Assembly (NCBI GenBank): GCA_016931225.1
Contig: JAFGFE010000014.1
Coordinates: 124,001-188,000, forward strand
Source of the DNA: Candidatus Zymogenaceae bacterium
GTDB taxonomy: Bacteria; Desulfobacterota; Zymogenia; Zymogenales; Zymogenaceae
DNA: 64,000 bases
Reading direction: 5' to 3'
Notes under the pieces: model-generated
Seen by the model: the letters and a program-made list of their open reading frames with translations, nothing else
Told to the model about the DNA's origin: nothing
Database searches by the model: none
In this document: positions 1-8,564 of the stretch, piece by piece
Numbering within the stretch: the stretch's first letter is position 1
Layout: every line of letters starts with the position of its first letter
Made by a program: the position numbers and the translations under genes

Positions 1-1122
1 TGGGAGGCGGCCGATGCCCTCTCCCTCGGGGTGGGAGTGACCCACAACCTTTATGATGACACGCGGAAAAACAGCATAAATGGCTTATGTAAGCGTGTTT
101 CTCCTTTACCTATTTTTAACCTTACCTACAACATAGAGAGCGAAGAGATCCTGAGCCTGGACTATCACGGTGTATCACCGTTCTTGGGCGTGTCATATGC
201 GCCGTCCGAGTGTTTCAGACTTGAGACATCCCTCGGTCTCGATATGTATACAGGTTCCGTCTCCAAGGAAGCCGAGATATCCGCATTTGGGAATGACTAC
301 TCCGAGGACGTGGATTCCGGCGACCTGGACGGCTGGGGGATGCGGGGAGATATTAAACTAACGGCGGGATTGAATGAGCGAGTGTCGATTCCCGTGAGAT
401 TCAGCGTGTCGTACAATGAGCTTGAATGGAACACGAACGGTGCGGGATATGGAAATATGTTTAACGGCGGATATTGGTATTTCATTCGCGGCCGGGGCCC
501 CATTGAGTATGAGAATGATTTCGAGGCGTGGGATATGAGCGCCGGCGTCGGGATCAAGTACACGACCGACGGGCTCGCCCTTTCGTTCGTGCCGATGTAC
601 ACACACCGGGTATTCACCAACGACTACAACGTCCACAACCGGGTGACCGGGGGAAGCAACCCGGCCGGAGATTACCTGTTCACCCAGTCCGATAGGGAAG
701 AGGTGGACGTGCTCTCCCTCGACGTCCGGGTGGAGAAGAGATTTTCGGAGGAGTGTACCGGCGAGCTCGGTCTCCGGTATGACTGGGGGTGGGTGAAGAG
801 GGACTATGACGTGTACCTGACAAATCCACTTGAATTCGTCCCCGGAAACTACCTGGACGCGACGAGCTCCGGGAAGGATCAATACCACGACCTGACGCTC
901 AGCACGGAACTGTTCGTCACACCGGTACAGAACCTGACGATCACCCTCTCTGGGATGGTGACGATCCCCTTGGAGCCCCTGGATTACGATCTCTCCGGCT
1001 CCGTCACGGGGACTGATCCGACGGTGACAAATACTTTCTACAACACCAACGGCATCGCTCGCGATTACAAGGATTCGAGCTGGGTATACGGCGGGATGCT
1101 GGAGGTGATCTACGAGTTTTAA
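1..1122 (+). CDS. Outer-membrane beta-barrel protein, 5' end outside window
   Basis: The reading frame is open from the first base of the window, so the N-terminus and signal peptide are missing; about 373 residues are visible. The protein is rich in alternating aromatic and polar residues and short Gly/Asn/Asp turns, and it ends in VIYEF with a terminal Phe, the usual C-terminal signature of barrels inserted by the BAM complex. Several repeated strand-turn-strand patterns support a porin-like or DUF-type barrel. I cannot name a substrate or family. A strong terminator follows 30 bp after the stop, so this is the last gene of its transcript. Confidence 0.72.
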   Translation, partial: WEAADALSLGVGVTHNLYDDTRKNSINGLCKRVSPLPIFNLTYNIESEEILSLDYHGVSPFLGVSYAPSECFRLETSLGLDMYTGSVSKEAEISAFGNDYSEDVDSGDLDGWGMRGDIKLTAGLNERVSIPVRFSVSYNELEWNTNGAGYGNMFNGGYWYFIRGRGPIEYENDFEAWDMSAGVGIKYTTDGLALSFVPMYTHRVFTNDYNVHNRVTGGSNPAGDYLFTQSDREEVDVLSLDVRVEKRFSEECTGELGLRYDWGWVKRDYDVYLTNPLEFVPGNYLDATSSGKDQYHDLTLSTELFVTPVQNLTITLSGMVTIPLEPLDYDLSGSVTGTDPTVTNTFYNTNGIARDYKDSSWVYGGMLEVIYEF

Positions 1123-1150
1123 GATTTAAAAAAGGCGGATAAAGAGAAAA

Positions 1151-1176
1151 AGCGGGGGGCGATCCCCCGCTTTTTT
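1151..1176 (+). terminator. Rho-independent terminator after the barrel gene
   Basis: Eight-base-pair stem AGCGGGGG/CCCCCGCT with a 5-nt loop, followed by a run of T. Confidence 0.9.
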
Positions 1177-1338
1177 ATGGGGAAAACGCATTTTTTTCGG
1201 GAAAAAAGTGACGAAGATCACAAATATTGAGAATATTTTATCCGTATGTGATTTTCGTTACAGTTGCTCCCCCACCTTTTGCTATCCTGAAACCGTATAC
1301 TACATATATCCAATAACCTTTTTATCAGGAGGCAAAAC

Positions 1339-1947
1339 ATGAAACGGGGAATGTTTGTTATCATTTTCGCACTTATCGCTATCATTTCTTTACCGGCTTT
1401 TGCCGAAACCGTGGTCGACGATGTGAGGATCGTCAATACCAGCGCCCTGGATCCCTTCGAGTATCAGAAGTATCTGGACGACGACGATCTGAGGAGTCTG
1501 GCGGGTCTTTCCGTGTCGGAAAATCCGACGCTGTTTCCCACCATCGAGAGCTTCGAGGTGAGACAGACCAAATCGGAGCTTGAGTTTCACGGCAGCATCG
1601 ACCCGGAGAAGGAGGCCTTGGAGTTCATCTCCATGCCCTACTACAACGAGGTCGGAAAGTACGACGTGGCGGTGGTCAAGCCTGACGGCAGCATTGAGCG
1701 GTATGACAAGGAAGTCGTCATCGACTATCAGGAGCGCACCATCAAGACCTACGATTCCCTTTCCGTAGAGGAGGGGGACGTGGTGCTGCTGTTCGCCAAG
1801 GAGTATGTGGAGATCGTGTTTGGGAAGGAGGAAAGGAACACAATCGGAGAAGGCAGAACCACCACGGCCAGTCGGGGACAGCAACCCGGACGCCCCGGTG
1901 GAAATAATAACGGGAACAACAACAACGGCAACAACGGCCGTCCATAA
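1339..1947 (+). CDS. Secreted protein of unknown function with Gly/Asn-rich tail
   Basis: A strong ribosome site AGGAGG lies 7 nt before the ATG. Residues 1-22 form a classic signal peptide (hydrophobic core, cleavage after PAFA). The mature part of about 180 residues is acidic and contains no motif I recognise. The last 20 residues are low-complexity Gly, Asn and Pro, resembling flexible or surface-exposed tails. The gene stands alone between two terminators, so it is probably monocistronic. The function is unknown. Confidence 0.75.
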   Translation: MKRGMFVIIFALIAIISLPAFAETVVDDVRIVNTSALDPFEYQKYLDDDDLRSLAGLSVSENPTLFPTIESFEVRQTKSELEFHGSIDPEKEALEFISMPYYNEVGKYDVAVVKPDGSIERYDKEVVIDYQERTIKTYDSLSVEEGDVVLLFAKEYVEIVFGKEERNTIGEGRTTTASRGQQPGRPGGNNNGNNNNGNNGRP

Positions 1948-2018
1948 ACAACGGCGTTGGCTCGGAGTATACTTCTACATATTATACCAATATACCCCTT
2001 CATACATACCCATACCTC

Positions 2019-2049
2019 ATCGCCCGGATCGCATCCGGGCGATTTTTTT
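2019..2049 (+). terminator. Rho-independent terminator after the secreted protein gene
   Basis: Eleven-base-pair stem (ATCGCCCGGAT and its complement) with a CGC loop, then seven T residues. Confidence 0.9.
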
Positions 2050-2377
2050 GAAGATGTATTGAATACAGGTTGGGGAATCTTCTCGAGCGCACAGGCCGCG
2101 GGCGTTATCCCTTCCCTTGAAGATGCAAAGAACGGGGGGACGCATGCTCGTAATGTTCGGAAGGTGACGCGTTCGACGACGGGATACGGCATACGGGGGA
2201 CACAAAGGGTGTGCACGCGAACGTATGTCCGGCGTATAGAGGGAAGTGCCAGACGACACGGAATGTAATGAGAAACACGTTTGAGGCGGGATACGTGATG
2301 AAAAACTCCAGGATGGGTTGCGGAATGGAAGCATGTTTGATACGTTGAAGGATAACAGAGAAAGGAGATACCGCAGT
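2050..2377. other. Intergenic region upstream of the asparagine-synthase-like gene
   Basis: No convincing gene. A 16-codon ORF at 2298-2348 (MKNSRMGCGMEACLIR) lies 29 nt before the next start codon and could be a leader peptide, but it has only a weak ribosome site. Longer open frames on either strand cross the terminator at 2019-2049 or run antisense into the next gene. Confidence 0.4.
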
Positions 2378-3886
2378 ATGAGTGGTTTTGTCGTAGGCTT
2401 CGGTACACCGGAACAAGACACCGTTCTGTCCGCTCACGAGCTCATCAGGCATCGCGGCACCCATGTTTCCGGGTGGTATAAAAAGGGCCGTGTTGTGATG
2501 GCGCAGAACTATCTGAAAGCGGATATTCCGGACGATGTCCCGCACACCATCGTACCCGTATGGAGGATTGGAGAAGAAGGCCTGCGGATTTGCTATGACG
2601 GACAGATTACGCGTCGAGACGATTTGCCGACGGGACCCGTTCCTTCGGAGGAGCATGCCGTGCTCGAGTGTTACGCACGATTTGGCGTTGATATGCTTCA
2701 ATACCTCACCGACGCGGTATTCGCATTCGTCATATCCGACGGTCGGGATTTTTTCGCCGCCAGGGACCTCCTCGGGATAAAGACCCTCTTCTACGGAAGA
2801 GAGAACGACACGCTTTATCTTGCATCCGAGTTGAAGAGCATCACGCACATTACCGACGACGTGTATGAATTTCCCGCCGGGCATTATCTCACGGGCGACG
2901 GTGAATTTGTTCGATTCTCGAAACTTCCATCGGCTCCGGACACATATCCACCCGGAAACATCGAACAGGTAGCCGGTGACATACGATCTATTTTGAGAGA
3001 GAGTATGCGTGCGCGAGTCGATTTCTCCCGGCCCACCGCCGGTCTGTTGAGCGGGGGGATTGACAGCAGCGTTATCTGTGCTTTAGCGTGCGAATTGATC
3101 GGGGAACGGGTAGACCACGGATGCAGGCTGAAGACATTTTCACTGGGCGTGGGGGAATCGGAGGACATCACCTGCGCCAGAACGGTTGCGGAATACCTGG
3201 GAACGGAACATCATGAAGTCATCGTGGACCTTGATGAGCTGCTGGGAGTGTTGCCGGATGTTATCTACTATCTGGAACATTTTGATCCCTCCCTGGTGAG
3301 AAGCGCCGTCTCTAATTTCCTCATATCACGGGCGGCGAAAGAGAACGGAATCGAGGTGCTGCTCTCCGGCGAGGGGGGCGATGAAATATTCTGCGGCTAC
3401 AGTCACATGAGGTCTATGGATTCTCACCGACTCTCCGCCGGGCAGAGGGATGTCCTCGGGCTGTTGCATCATAACGCCGCCCTGCGCCTTGATCGCATGA
3501 ATCAATGTCATTCCATCAAGGTCGTCGCGCCGTTGATATCCGGTGAACTCCTGAACTATTCTCTGACGTCCATTGCGCCGGAGTATAAAATCAAGCACGT
3601 GCACGGTGAAGCAATCGAAAAATGGATATTCAGAAAGGCGTTTGAAGAATCATTACCGACGGATATTGTCTGGAGGGTCAAGCAGGAGTTTTCCCAGGGA
3701 TCGGGATCGGCGGCGTTGTTGACGGATCACTTCGAAAAGACGATCGGTGACGAGGAGTTTCTCTGTGCGAAACAAGTATACTCGATCCTCCGGAGCAAGG
3801 AGGAGCTTCATTATTTCAAAATATTCATCTCCCTTTTCGGAAGTGGTCGAGCGGTTGATACAGCCGGTCAATGGTTGAGCGTGTGA
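2378..3886 (+). CDS. Asparagine synthase-related protein with Ser replacing the glutaminase Cys
   Basis: 502 residues if started at the ATG at 2378, which has AAAGGAG 10 nt upstream; an in-frame upstream ATG at 2318 lacks such a site. The N-terminal third has the class II glutaminase fold pattern, but the protein starts M-S-G-F where AsnB starts M-C-G, so the catalytic cysteine is Ser2. The synthetase domain is intact: PP-loop SGGIDSS at 225-231 and SGEGGDEIFCGY from 330. Family knowledge: AsnB forms Asn from Asp with ATP and glutamine-derived ammonia; relatives without the cysteine (beta-lactam synthetase, lasso-peptide cyclases) adenylate other carboxylates or use free ammonia. No precursor peptide, RRE or protease gene is visible next to it, so the substrate is unknown. 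Confidence 0.85.
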   Translation: MSGFVVGFGTPEQDTVLSAHELIRHRGTHVSGWYKKGRVVMAQNYLKADIPDDVPHTIVPVWRIGEEGLRICYDGQITRRDDLPTGPVPSEEHAVLECYARFGVDMLQYLTDAVFAFVISDGRDFFAARDLLGIKTLFYGRENDTLYLASELKSITHITDDVYEFPAGHYLTGDGEFVRFSKLPSAPDTYPPGNIEQVAGDIRSILRESMRARVDFSRPTAGLLSGGIDSSVICALACELIGERVDHGCRLKTFSLGVGESEDITCARTVAEYLGTEHHEVIVDLDELLGVLPDVIYYLEHFDPSLVRSAVSNFLISRAAKENGIEVLLSGEGGDEIFCGYSHMRSMDSHRLSAGQRDVLGLLHHNAALRLDRMNQCHSIKVVAPLISGELLNYSLTSIAPEYKIKHVHGEAIEKWIFRKAFEESLPTDIVWRVKQEFSQGSGSAALLTDHFEKTIGDEEFLCAKQVYSILRSKEELHYFKIFISLFGSGRAVDTAGQWLSV

Positions 3887-3927
3887 GATAATAATACGGA
3901 TTATTCCACGCAAATGCACGTTGCACA

Positions 3928-3946
3928 CCGCAAAACCGTTTTGCGG
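3928..3946. repeat. Perfect inverted repeat downstream of the synthase-like gene
   Basis: CCGCAAAA and TTTTGCGG separated by 3 nt, 42 bp after the stop codon. It may help end transcription, but it lacks a proper T-run. Confidence 0.4.
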
Positions 3947-4165
3947 CCCCAAGACTCCGCGACAAGCCTAACCTGTTAATATCACTCATTTTATCCCATA
4001 TCAATCCGTGTGCGGACGGTTTTTCGCGTCGGAAGTCTGAATCCCCCCCGAGGATACGCAGAAGACCCACCAAATCACCAATAATATCATTTAGTTACGC
4101 CACAATTTCGGGGTTGGCAAGGTTGTTGCGTATGTGAAAGACAGGTCATTCCAAGGGGGTGTAAA

Positions 4166-4486
4166 ATGATTACGAAGATACGAAAAAACCTGAAGAGAAC
4201 GAATTCCGAGAGCGGTTTTTCAATCCTGGAAAATGTCATTTCCGTTGCCGTGTTCGTCGTGGGAGTGATTTCCATTTCCATGTTCTTTACCCAGACCATG
4301 ACGTATACGCATTTCAGCGAAAAACTGTCTGTGGCAACAAATCTGGTCCGCAGCGGCTTGGAAGAGCTCAGGAACACCCCCTCTGTGAATATCGAAAATG
4401 ATTCGGTGAACTCCACGGTCGATAGTGTTGACTACGACATCTCCCTTGTCGTCACCAGTGACGATCCAGTTGACGGTGCAAAGTGA
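4166..4486 (+). CDS. Type IV prepilin-like protein (PilV/GspI type), orphan
   Basis: 106 residues with an AAGGGGG ribosome site just upstream. Residues 1-17 are a short basic leader ending in ESG. Prepilin peptidase would cut between Gly17 and Phe18, leaving FSILE with the conserved Glu at mature position 5, followed by a hydrophobic helix to about residue 40. The C-terminal domain is short and has no pilin disulphide. The family includes minor pilins and pseudopilins of type IV pili and type II secretion; no assembly genes are near, so it is an orphan. It is short for PilV and may be a truncated or specialised minor pilin. Confidence 0.7.
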   Translation: MITKIRKNLKRTNSESGFSILENVISVAVFVVGVISISMFFTQTMTYTHFSEKLSVATNLVRSGLEELRNTPSVNIENDSVNSTVDSVDYDISLVVTSDDPVDGAK

Positions 4487-4627
4487 CCGGTCACGCAGCG
4501 TGGAGTGGCTGTTTTTTCGAGACAAACAGGATCTCGAAATTATAATGCTCATGTCAAACTGCTGAAAAAGAGAGTCACGCATTTGGCATAGTGCAGTTTT
4601 TCTGATAATGAATGTATTGTGTGATGT

Positions 4628-5131
4628 ATGATGGTTGACAAAAATGTTGAACTTGCTCTATTTCGGATAAAACAGAAGGCGGATTCTCCTCTGAATGAGT
4701 TCAAGAACGTGATAAACAATGAAATGTGTATGATCACAACATCGCTTATCGCCTACTTCGCTACGATGAACGCTTCAGAAAACGTGCTGACGATGGTCGG
4801 TTGGTCCGATGCCGCAATGGGGAATTGCGCCATGATTGACAAGCCGATTGTATACAAAATCGAAGAAACCGGGCTCTGGGGGGATGCCGTAAGGGAACGG
4901 AAAGCGGTGATTACCAATGACTACCAGAATCTTCAAAAGCCGACGAAAAAGGGATATCCAGAAGGCCATGTCACCGTGATAGGCCACATGAACCTGCCGG
5001 TCATGGAAAACGGCAAGGTTGTATTGGTGGCGGGAGTCGGAAATAAAAACAGTGAGTATACTCAAAAAGACGTTAGTGATCTTCAACCGATCATGGACGA
5101 GGCATGGAAGATACTGAAGGCGAAATTATAA
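4628..5131 (+). CDS. Stand-alone GAF-domain sensor protein
   Basis: 167 residues, essentially one GAF domain. The segment ITNDYQNLQKPTKKGYPEGH followed by the MNLPVMENGKVVLVAGVGNK strand and a DVSDLQPIMDEAW helix matches the GAF_2 type usually embedded in PAS/GAF histidine kinases of Deltaproteobacteria and methanogens. Here there is no kinase or cyclase domain, so it presumably binds a ligand and acts in trans. Starts at 4628 and 4631 are equally possible; no good ribosome site is seen. Residues 15-40 are helical and may dimerise. Confidence 0.75.
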   Translation: MMVDKNVELALFRIKQKADSPLNEFKNVINNEMCMITTSLIAYFATMNASENVLTMVGWSDAAMGNCAMIDKPIVYKIEETGLWGDAVRERKAVITNDYQNLQKPTKKGYPEGHVTVIGHMNLPVMENGKVVLVAGVGNKNSEYTQKDVSDLQPIMDEAWKILKAKL

Positions 5132-5224
5132 CAGACCAAAGACGTCTCGTGTTATTGTCTAATGAGTGGTTGAATCTTCTTGAAAAAGCGATCATCCTCA
5201 TGATGGATACAATCTGAAGAACGG

Positions 5225-5416
5225 ATGAGTAGAGAAGAAGAAAAAAAGAAGAGCGAACCGTCTCTTGTATCATTAGGCAAAGGCGTCTGTCAGGAGTGTG
5301 ATTTCTACACGGATTGCCCGAGAATGAAGGGGATCAATCGGTGTTTCAACATCAAAAAAGGACCGGAAGATAAAAAAAACAAAAATCCGCTTCAAACGCC
5401 GGATAATCCTGAATGA
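5225..5416 (+). CDS. Small cysteine-containing protein, unknown function
   Basis: 63 residues, highly charged at both ends, with a central cysteine cluster C-x2-C-x5-C-x8-C (CQECDFYTDCPRMKGINRC) that could bind a metal or an Fe-S cluster. A clear terminator begins 62 bp after the stop codon, which supports this being a real transcribed gene. The ribosome site is weak. I do not recognise a family. Confidence 0.45.
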   Translation: MSREEEKKKSEPSLVSLGKGVCQECDFYTDCPRMKGINRCFNIKKGPEDKKNKNPLQTPDNPE

Positions 5417-5477
5417 ATTTCCATCGATTGATCAATGAATACGACGATCTCATCCGGCAATATGAAACGGATTCGAA

Positions 5478-5506
5478 AAGGCCGACGGTAAGTCGGCCTT
5501 TTTTTT
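5478..5506 (+). terminator. Rho-independent terminator after the small Cys protein gene
   Basis: Nine-base-pair stem AAGGCCGAC/GTCGGCCTT with a 5-nt loop and a run of eight T. Confidence 0.9.
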
Positions 5507-5882
5507 ACGGCGGCACGGGAAACGTCATGGCTATATGCTCCTGGATGTCCCGAAAGAGATTCCCATCGGTTGATATATTTCGTGCAATGGTTTCCCTTAT
5601 ACACGGAGGACGTTCCCTCGTTCGTTCCAAGATGCAGGCCGCCCGATCTCTGTGATACATCTCGGGTCATCGGCCGTCCGACACACGTTTCCCCGCCGGG
5701 CGTGGGAATAACCTACTCAGGGTGTGGAGGGAGAGGCGGGGCGTTGTATTATGTGGTGAAGAGGTGACGACGGTTGGTAAAATTTTTATATATACAATAT
5801 AAGACAAACGAATACACTCACTCTGTACTGTGTTTCAATCAATTCTCGAGAAAAGTATTGAGATGCCGGGAATCGCGTCCCC
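5507..5882. other. Intergenic region without a recognisable gene
   Basis: Nothing convincing. The open frame entering from 5413 reads through the terminator. Positions 5775-5815 are AT-rich. Confidence 0.5.
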
Positions 5883-6512
5883 TCACGTCTTATATGTGAT
5901 GGTGAAGACACATTCATCGTCACCGACAAAACGACACTTCGTTTCCTGAACTTCTGACTGAATTTCCTTTTTAAAACACTCTCCGACGCCTTTCATGACC
6001 CCGGTCATAAAGGCACAGGACGGCTTTGTGAATTCTTTTCGTTTTTTCTCATCCTTGATGAGTTCTTCGCACTCGGTGCAATCGGGCCGATGGATCAAGA
6101 ACTGGTTTTTGTCCGGGATAGACTCCAAGACCTCTTCCGGATCGTACCCGGCATTCGTTATATACGCCGTGTACGCAATCTTGAGTTTTTCGACACTGTC
6201 CATCTTCGCGGCGATGAGGTTTCGTATGGCTTCTGAGTGTTCCACCACCATTTTGATCATGAACATTCCCGCCCTGAACATGATCGCCTCATATCCGCTG
6301 TTGCCGATGATATCCCGGACACCGATGTAGAGTTTTGTAACCGACTCGTACTCGACCCTTTTTTCCGTATCATAATCGGGAGGACTGGTTATCATGTCGT
6401 CCAGTTTGGCGAAACGGAGCACCGAGTTTTTCCCGTTTTCTCCCAGGATGTCTTCCAGTGAATCGAGTAATGACCTGTACGCGAGGTGTGTGAGTGAATC
6501 TTTCTGGCTCAT
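5883..6512 (-). CDS. V4R-domain protein (4-vinyl reductase/heme-NO-binding-like fold)
   Basis: 209 residues with the ribosome site GGAGCGGC before the ATG. The C-terminal half has the V4R signature: GVMKGVGECF, then SEVQETKC, then GDDECVFTI at the end, with conserved Cys residues. V4R domains bind small ligands (hydrocarbons, tetrapyrrole intermediates) or zinc and often sit in regulators. The N-terminal 100 residues are helical and not recognised. The gene is solitary with its own promoter at 6560-6588. Role inferred: small-molecule sensing. There is no DNA-binding or catalytic output domain. Confidence 0.75.
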   Translation of the reverse strand: MSQKDSLTHLAYRSLLDSLEDILGENGKNSVLRFAKLDDMITSPPDYDTEKRVEYESVTKLYIGVRDIIGNSGYEAIMFRAGMFMIKMVVEHSEAIRNLIAAKMDSVEKLKIAYTAYITNAGYDPEEVLESIPDKNQFLIHRPDCTECEELIKDEKKRKEFTKPSCAFMTGVMKGVGECFKKEIQSEVQETKCRFVGDDECVFTITYKT

Positions 6513-6559
6513 GTGCCGCTCCCTTTCAAATCAAAGTTGAAATATTCTTGTGTATTACT

Positions 6560-6588
6560 ATTATACTATCTCTCCTATATAGTTTCTA
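6560..6588 (-). promoter_or_regulatory. Putative sigma-70 promoter for the V4R gene
   Basis: On the minus strand: TAGAAA, a 17-nt spacer, then a perfect TATAAT, about 50 nt upstream of the start codon. The surrounding 6540-6600 is very AT-rich. From 6589 to 6934 I see no gene. Confidence 0.55.
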
Positions 6589-6934
6589 TATATTTTCACA
6601 AAAATCCCGGCGAAAAAGGTTTTTTTGATACCCCTGCAAGCACCTCTCATTGATGCTCGATGCCCGAGAATCCGTCCCGCTGCAATACGATTGTCCGACC
6701 GATGCAGTCAGGATATTGTGAAACGAACGGGTCATATGAACACACTTGTCGGTATTGGCCGTACGTTTTGCCGCACCATGAGAAGGACGTGTTATACAGA
6801 ATTGACATCTTGTGTACATGAGATGTGAGGGAATGCTCCAAGACGGCGACATGTGGAGATGATACCGTTTGATGTGTGTTTGAGAAGGGAGAAAGGGCAC
6901 GATCGCGGTATCCCATTTGACTGAATAGACCTTT

Positions 6935-7171
6935 TTGTACAAATGTGATACAACCAAAGTGTTGAAGATGGGAGCATGGTGGCATGCCGAGGCGATGGCG
7001 GATATCGAGCGGGCGATTGAGATACAATCGGATTATTACTGGTCCTATTTAAGTCGGGAACTGATATACGAAGAACTCGGTGAAACAAAAAAAGCGAGGG
7101 TCGATTTCAAACGTGCCTGTGAAAACGGAGAGGATGAAGCCTGCGACGCCGTCCGGGGGCTGGGGAAATAG
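6935..7171 (+). pseudogene. C-terminal remnant of a tetratricopeptide-repeat protein
   Basis: The 78-residue frame contains one and a half TPR units (A-x2-DI-x-RAIEI, then YEELGETKKARVDFKRAC and a closing GEDEACDAV). Such Cys-containing ends are common in TPR or Sel1-type proteins. The upstream part of a normal TPR array is absent and no ribosome site precedes any ATG, so this is most likely the decayed 3' end of a longer gene. A short functional protein starting at 6968 cannot be excluded. Confidence 0.5.
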
Positions 7172-7251
7172 GGTGGCGGTGAGGGAGAGGCAAAAAACCG
7201 GAGTCCGCCGGTCTCCGTAATACTCGTTGGATTCAAAGAGGTATAATGTGT

Positions 7252-7884
7252 ATGGGAATCAAGACCTTTTTTTCAAGCCAGGCGCGTAAGCCCTCAGGGT
7301 CTTTCGGGCGATTGATCATGCCTCTCATCTTCGATTGGGGCAATACCGGAGTAAATACACTCATGACAGACGCCCTTGATCTGAAGGAAGGCGATCGTAT
7401 TTTGGAGATCGGTTTCGGAACCGGTAGGTTTCTCAAAGAAACCGCACGACTTCTCACCACCGGGTGTATTGAAGGAATAGATTTTTCGCATACCATGGTG
7501 GTGATGGCGAAAAAGAGGAATAAGAGAGGTATCGCGAAGGGAAGGGTTCGTATTCAACACGGCGATTTTGAAACGGAGATGTACGAAGATGACAGCTATG
7601 ATGCGGTCTGTTCGGCGAACACGATATATTTTTGGTCACATCCAGACAATGCGGTGGAAAAGATTTTTCGGATGTTAAGGCCGGGGGGTAAGGTGATTTT
7701 GGCCTTCGAGGATATCGATCAATTGGAGGGCAGACCGTTGGACACCGGCGTTTTTCATTTATACAGTACCCGGGATATTGAGGACCTGTTGAGGCGCAAT
7801 GGGTTCCGTGAGGAAATAGATATTATTACAAAGAAGAAGGGATCACAAAAATTTCATTGTGTTGTGGCGACAAAGGACGCATGA
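7252..7884 (+). CDS. Class I SAM-dependent methyltransferase
   Basis: About 210 residues. Motif I is LEIGFGTGRFL near residue 62, followed by the acidic residue of GIDFS, then GDFE and a post-motif AVCSANTIYFW, LRPGGKVILAF. The overall form matches the UbiE/Methyltransf_11 group that acts on small molecules or lipids. The start at ATG 7252 has better spacing from AGAGG (7237-7241) than the in-frame ATG at 7246. It is convergent with another methyltransferase gene ending at 7914. The substrate cannot be told. Confidence 0.8.
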   Translation: MGIKTFFSSQARKPSGSFGRLIMPLIFDWGNTGVNTLMTDALDLKEGDRILEIGFGTGRFLKETARLLTTGCIEGIDFSHTMVVMAKKRNKRGIAKGRVRIQHGDFETEMYEDDSYDAVCSANTIYFWSHPDNAVEKIFRMLRPGGKVILAFEDIDQLEGRPLDTGVFHLYSTRDIEDLLRRNGFREEIDIITKKKGSQKFHCVVATKDA

Positions 7885-7913
7885 AAAGAAACCGTACATA
7901 GTGCGTGTGACTA

Positions 7914-8564
7914 TCACGGGTGAATGATCGGTTTCCATGCGAATACATAGGCCCTTCTACTCTGATACTCCACATCTGGGTATGGCGGTCTCTCGATTAT
8001 TTCAATCCGCTCAAATCCACACCGCTTCACACATTTCCTGATACAGGCGGTGGTAAAAAACATGAAATCAATATCTACTTTTTTATCGAGAAAGCTGTCT
8101 ATATGAAGTGTCTCGTCACCGATATGGTACGTGAAAAGGAACACTCCGCCCGGCTGCAATACGCGGAATACTTCACCGAATACGGTGCCGACCTCTTCTT
8201 TGGTACAGTGCACGATAGAATAGAAGGATACAGCGGCGGCGATTGAGTCATCGTCACATCCCAGGTGAAGCATGTTCCCCTTTTGAAATCGGATGTCGGG
8301 GAACAGTGATCGTGCCTGTTTTACCATTTCTCCCGATATATCCATGCCTGAAATCTCGATACCAAGATCATGGAGATATTTCGTGGTGTGACCGGGGCCG
8401 CTGCCGAAATCCCATACCGGTCGTTTGTTCCCGATCTCCCGTACAAATCGGGCGAGTATTTCCCGGTCTTTGGGTTTTTGTTCGTGCTCTTTCGAGAATG
8501 CTTGTGCGTATTCCTTCGCCACCGTATCGTATGTCTTTTCAACTATCTCTTTTTTTCGCGCCAT
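7914..8564 (-). CDS. Class I SAM-dependent methyltransferase
   Basis: 216 residues. Motif I is WDFGSGPGHTTKYL near residue 52, with GMDISGEMVKQA, the GNMLHLG acidic loop and LQPGGVFLFTYH. The N-terminal YDTVAKEYAQAF helix is typical of the Methyltransf_25/31 families. An AGGA ribosome site lies about 9 nt upstream of the ATG. It is unrelated at close range to the convergent methyltransferase at 7252-7884. The substrate is unknown. Confidence 0.8.
   Translation of the reverse strand: MARKKEIVEKTYDTVAKEYAQAFSKEHEQKPKDREILARFVREIGNKRPVWDFGSGPGHTTKYLHDLGIEISGMDISGEMVKQARSLFPDIRFQKGNMLHLGCDDDSIAAAVSFYSIVHCTKEEVGTVFGEVFRVLQPGGVFLFTYHIGDETLHIDSFLDKKVDIDFMFFTTACIRKCVKRCGFERIEIIERPPYPDVEYQSRRAYVFAWKPIIHP

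Noticed and set aside
2105-2884. 259-codon open frame on minus
   Set aside because: It lies antisense to the well-supported synthase gene and crosses the intergenic region; the composition is that of a shadow frame.
2378-3886. Lasso-peptide cluster reading of the synthase-like gene
   Set aside because: No precursor peptide with a plausible leader, no RRE or PqqD-like protein and no transglutaminase-like protease lie beside it.
5413-5655. Open frame overlapping the small Cys protein by ATGA
   Set aside because: It reads straight through a strong terminator at 5478-5506 and turns into unstructured sequence.
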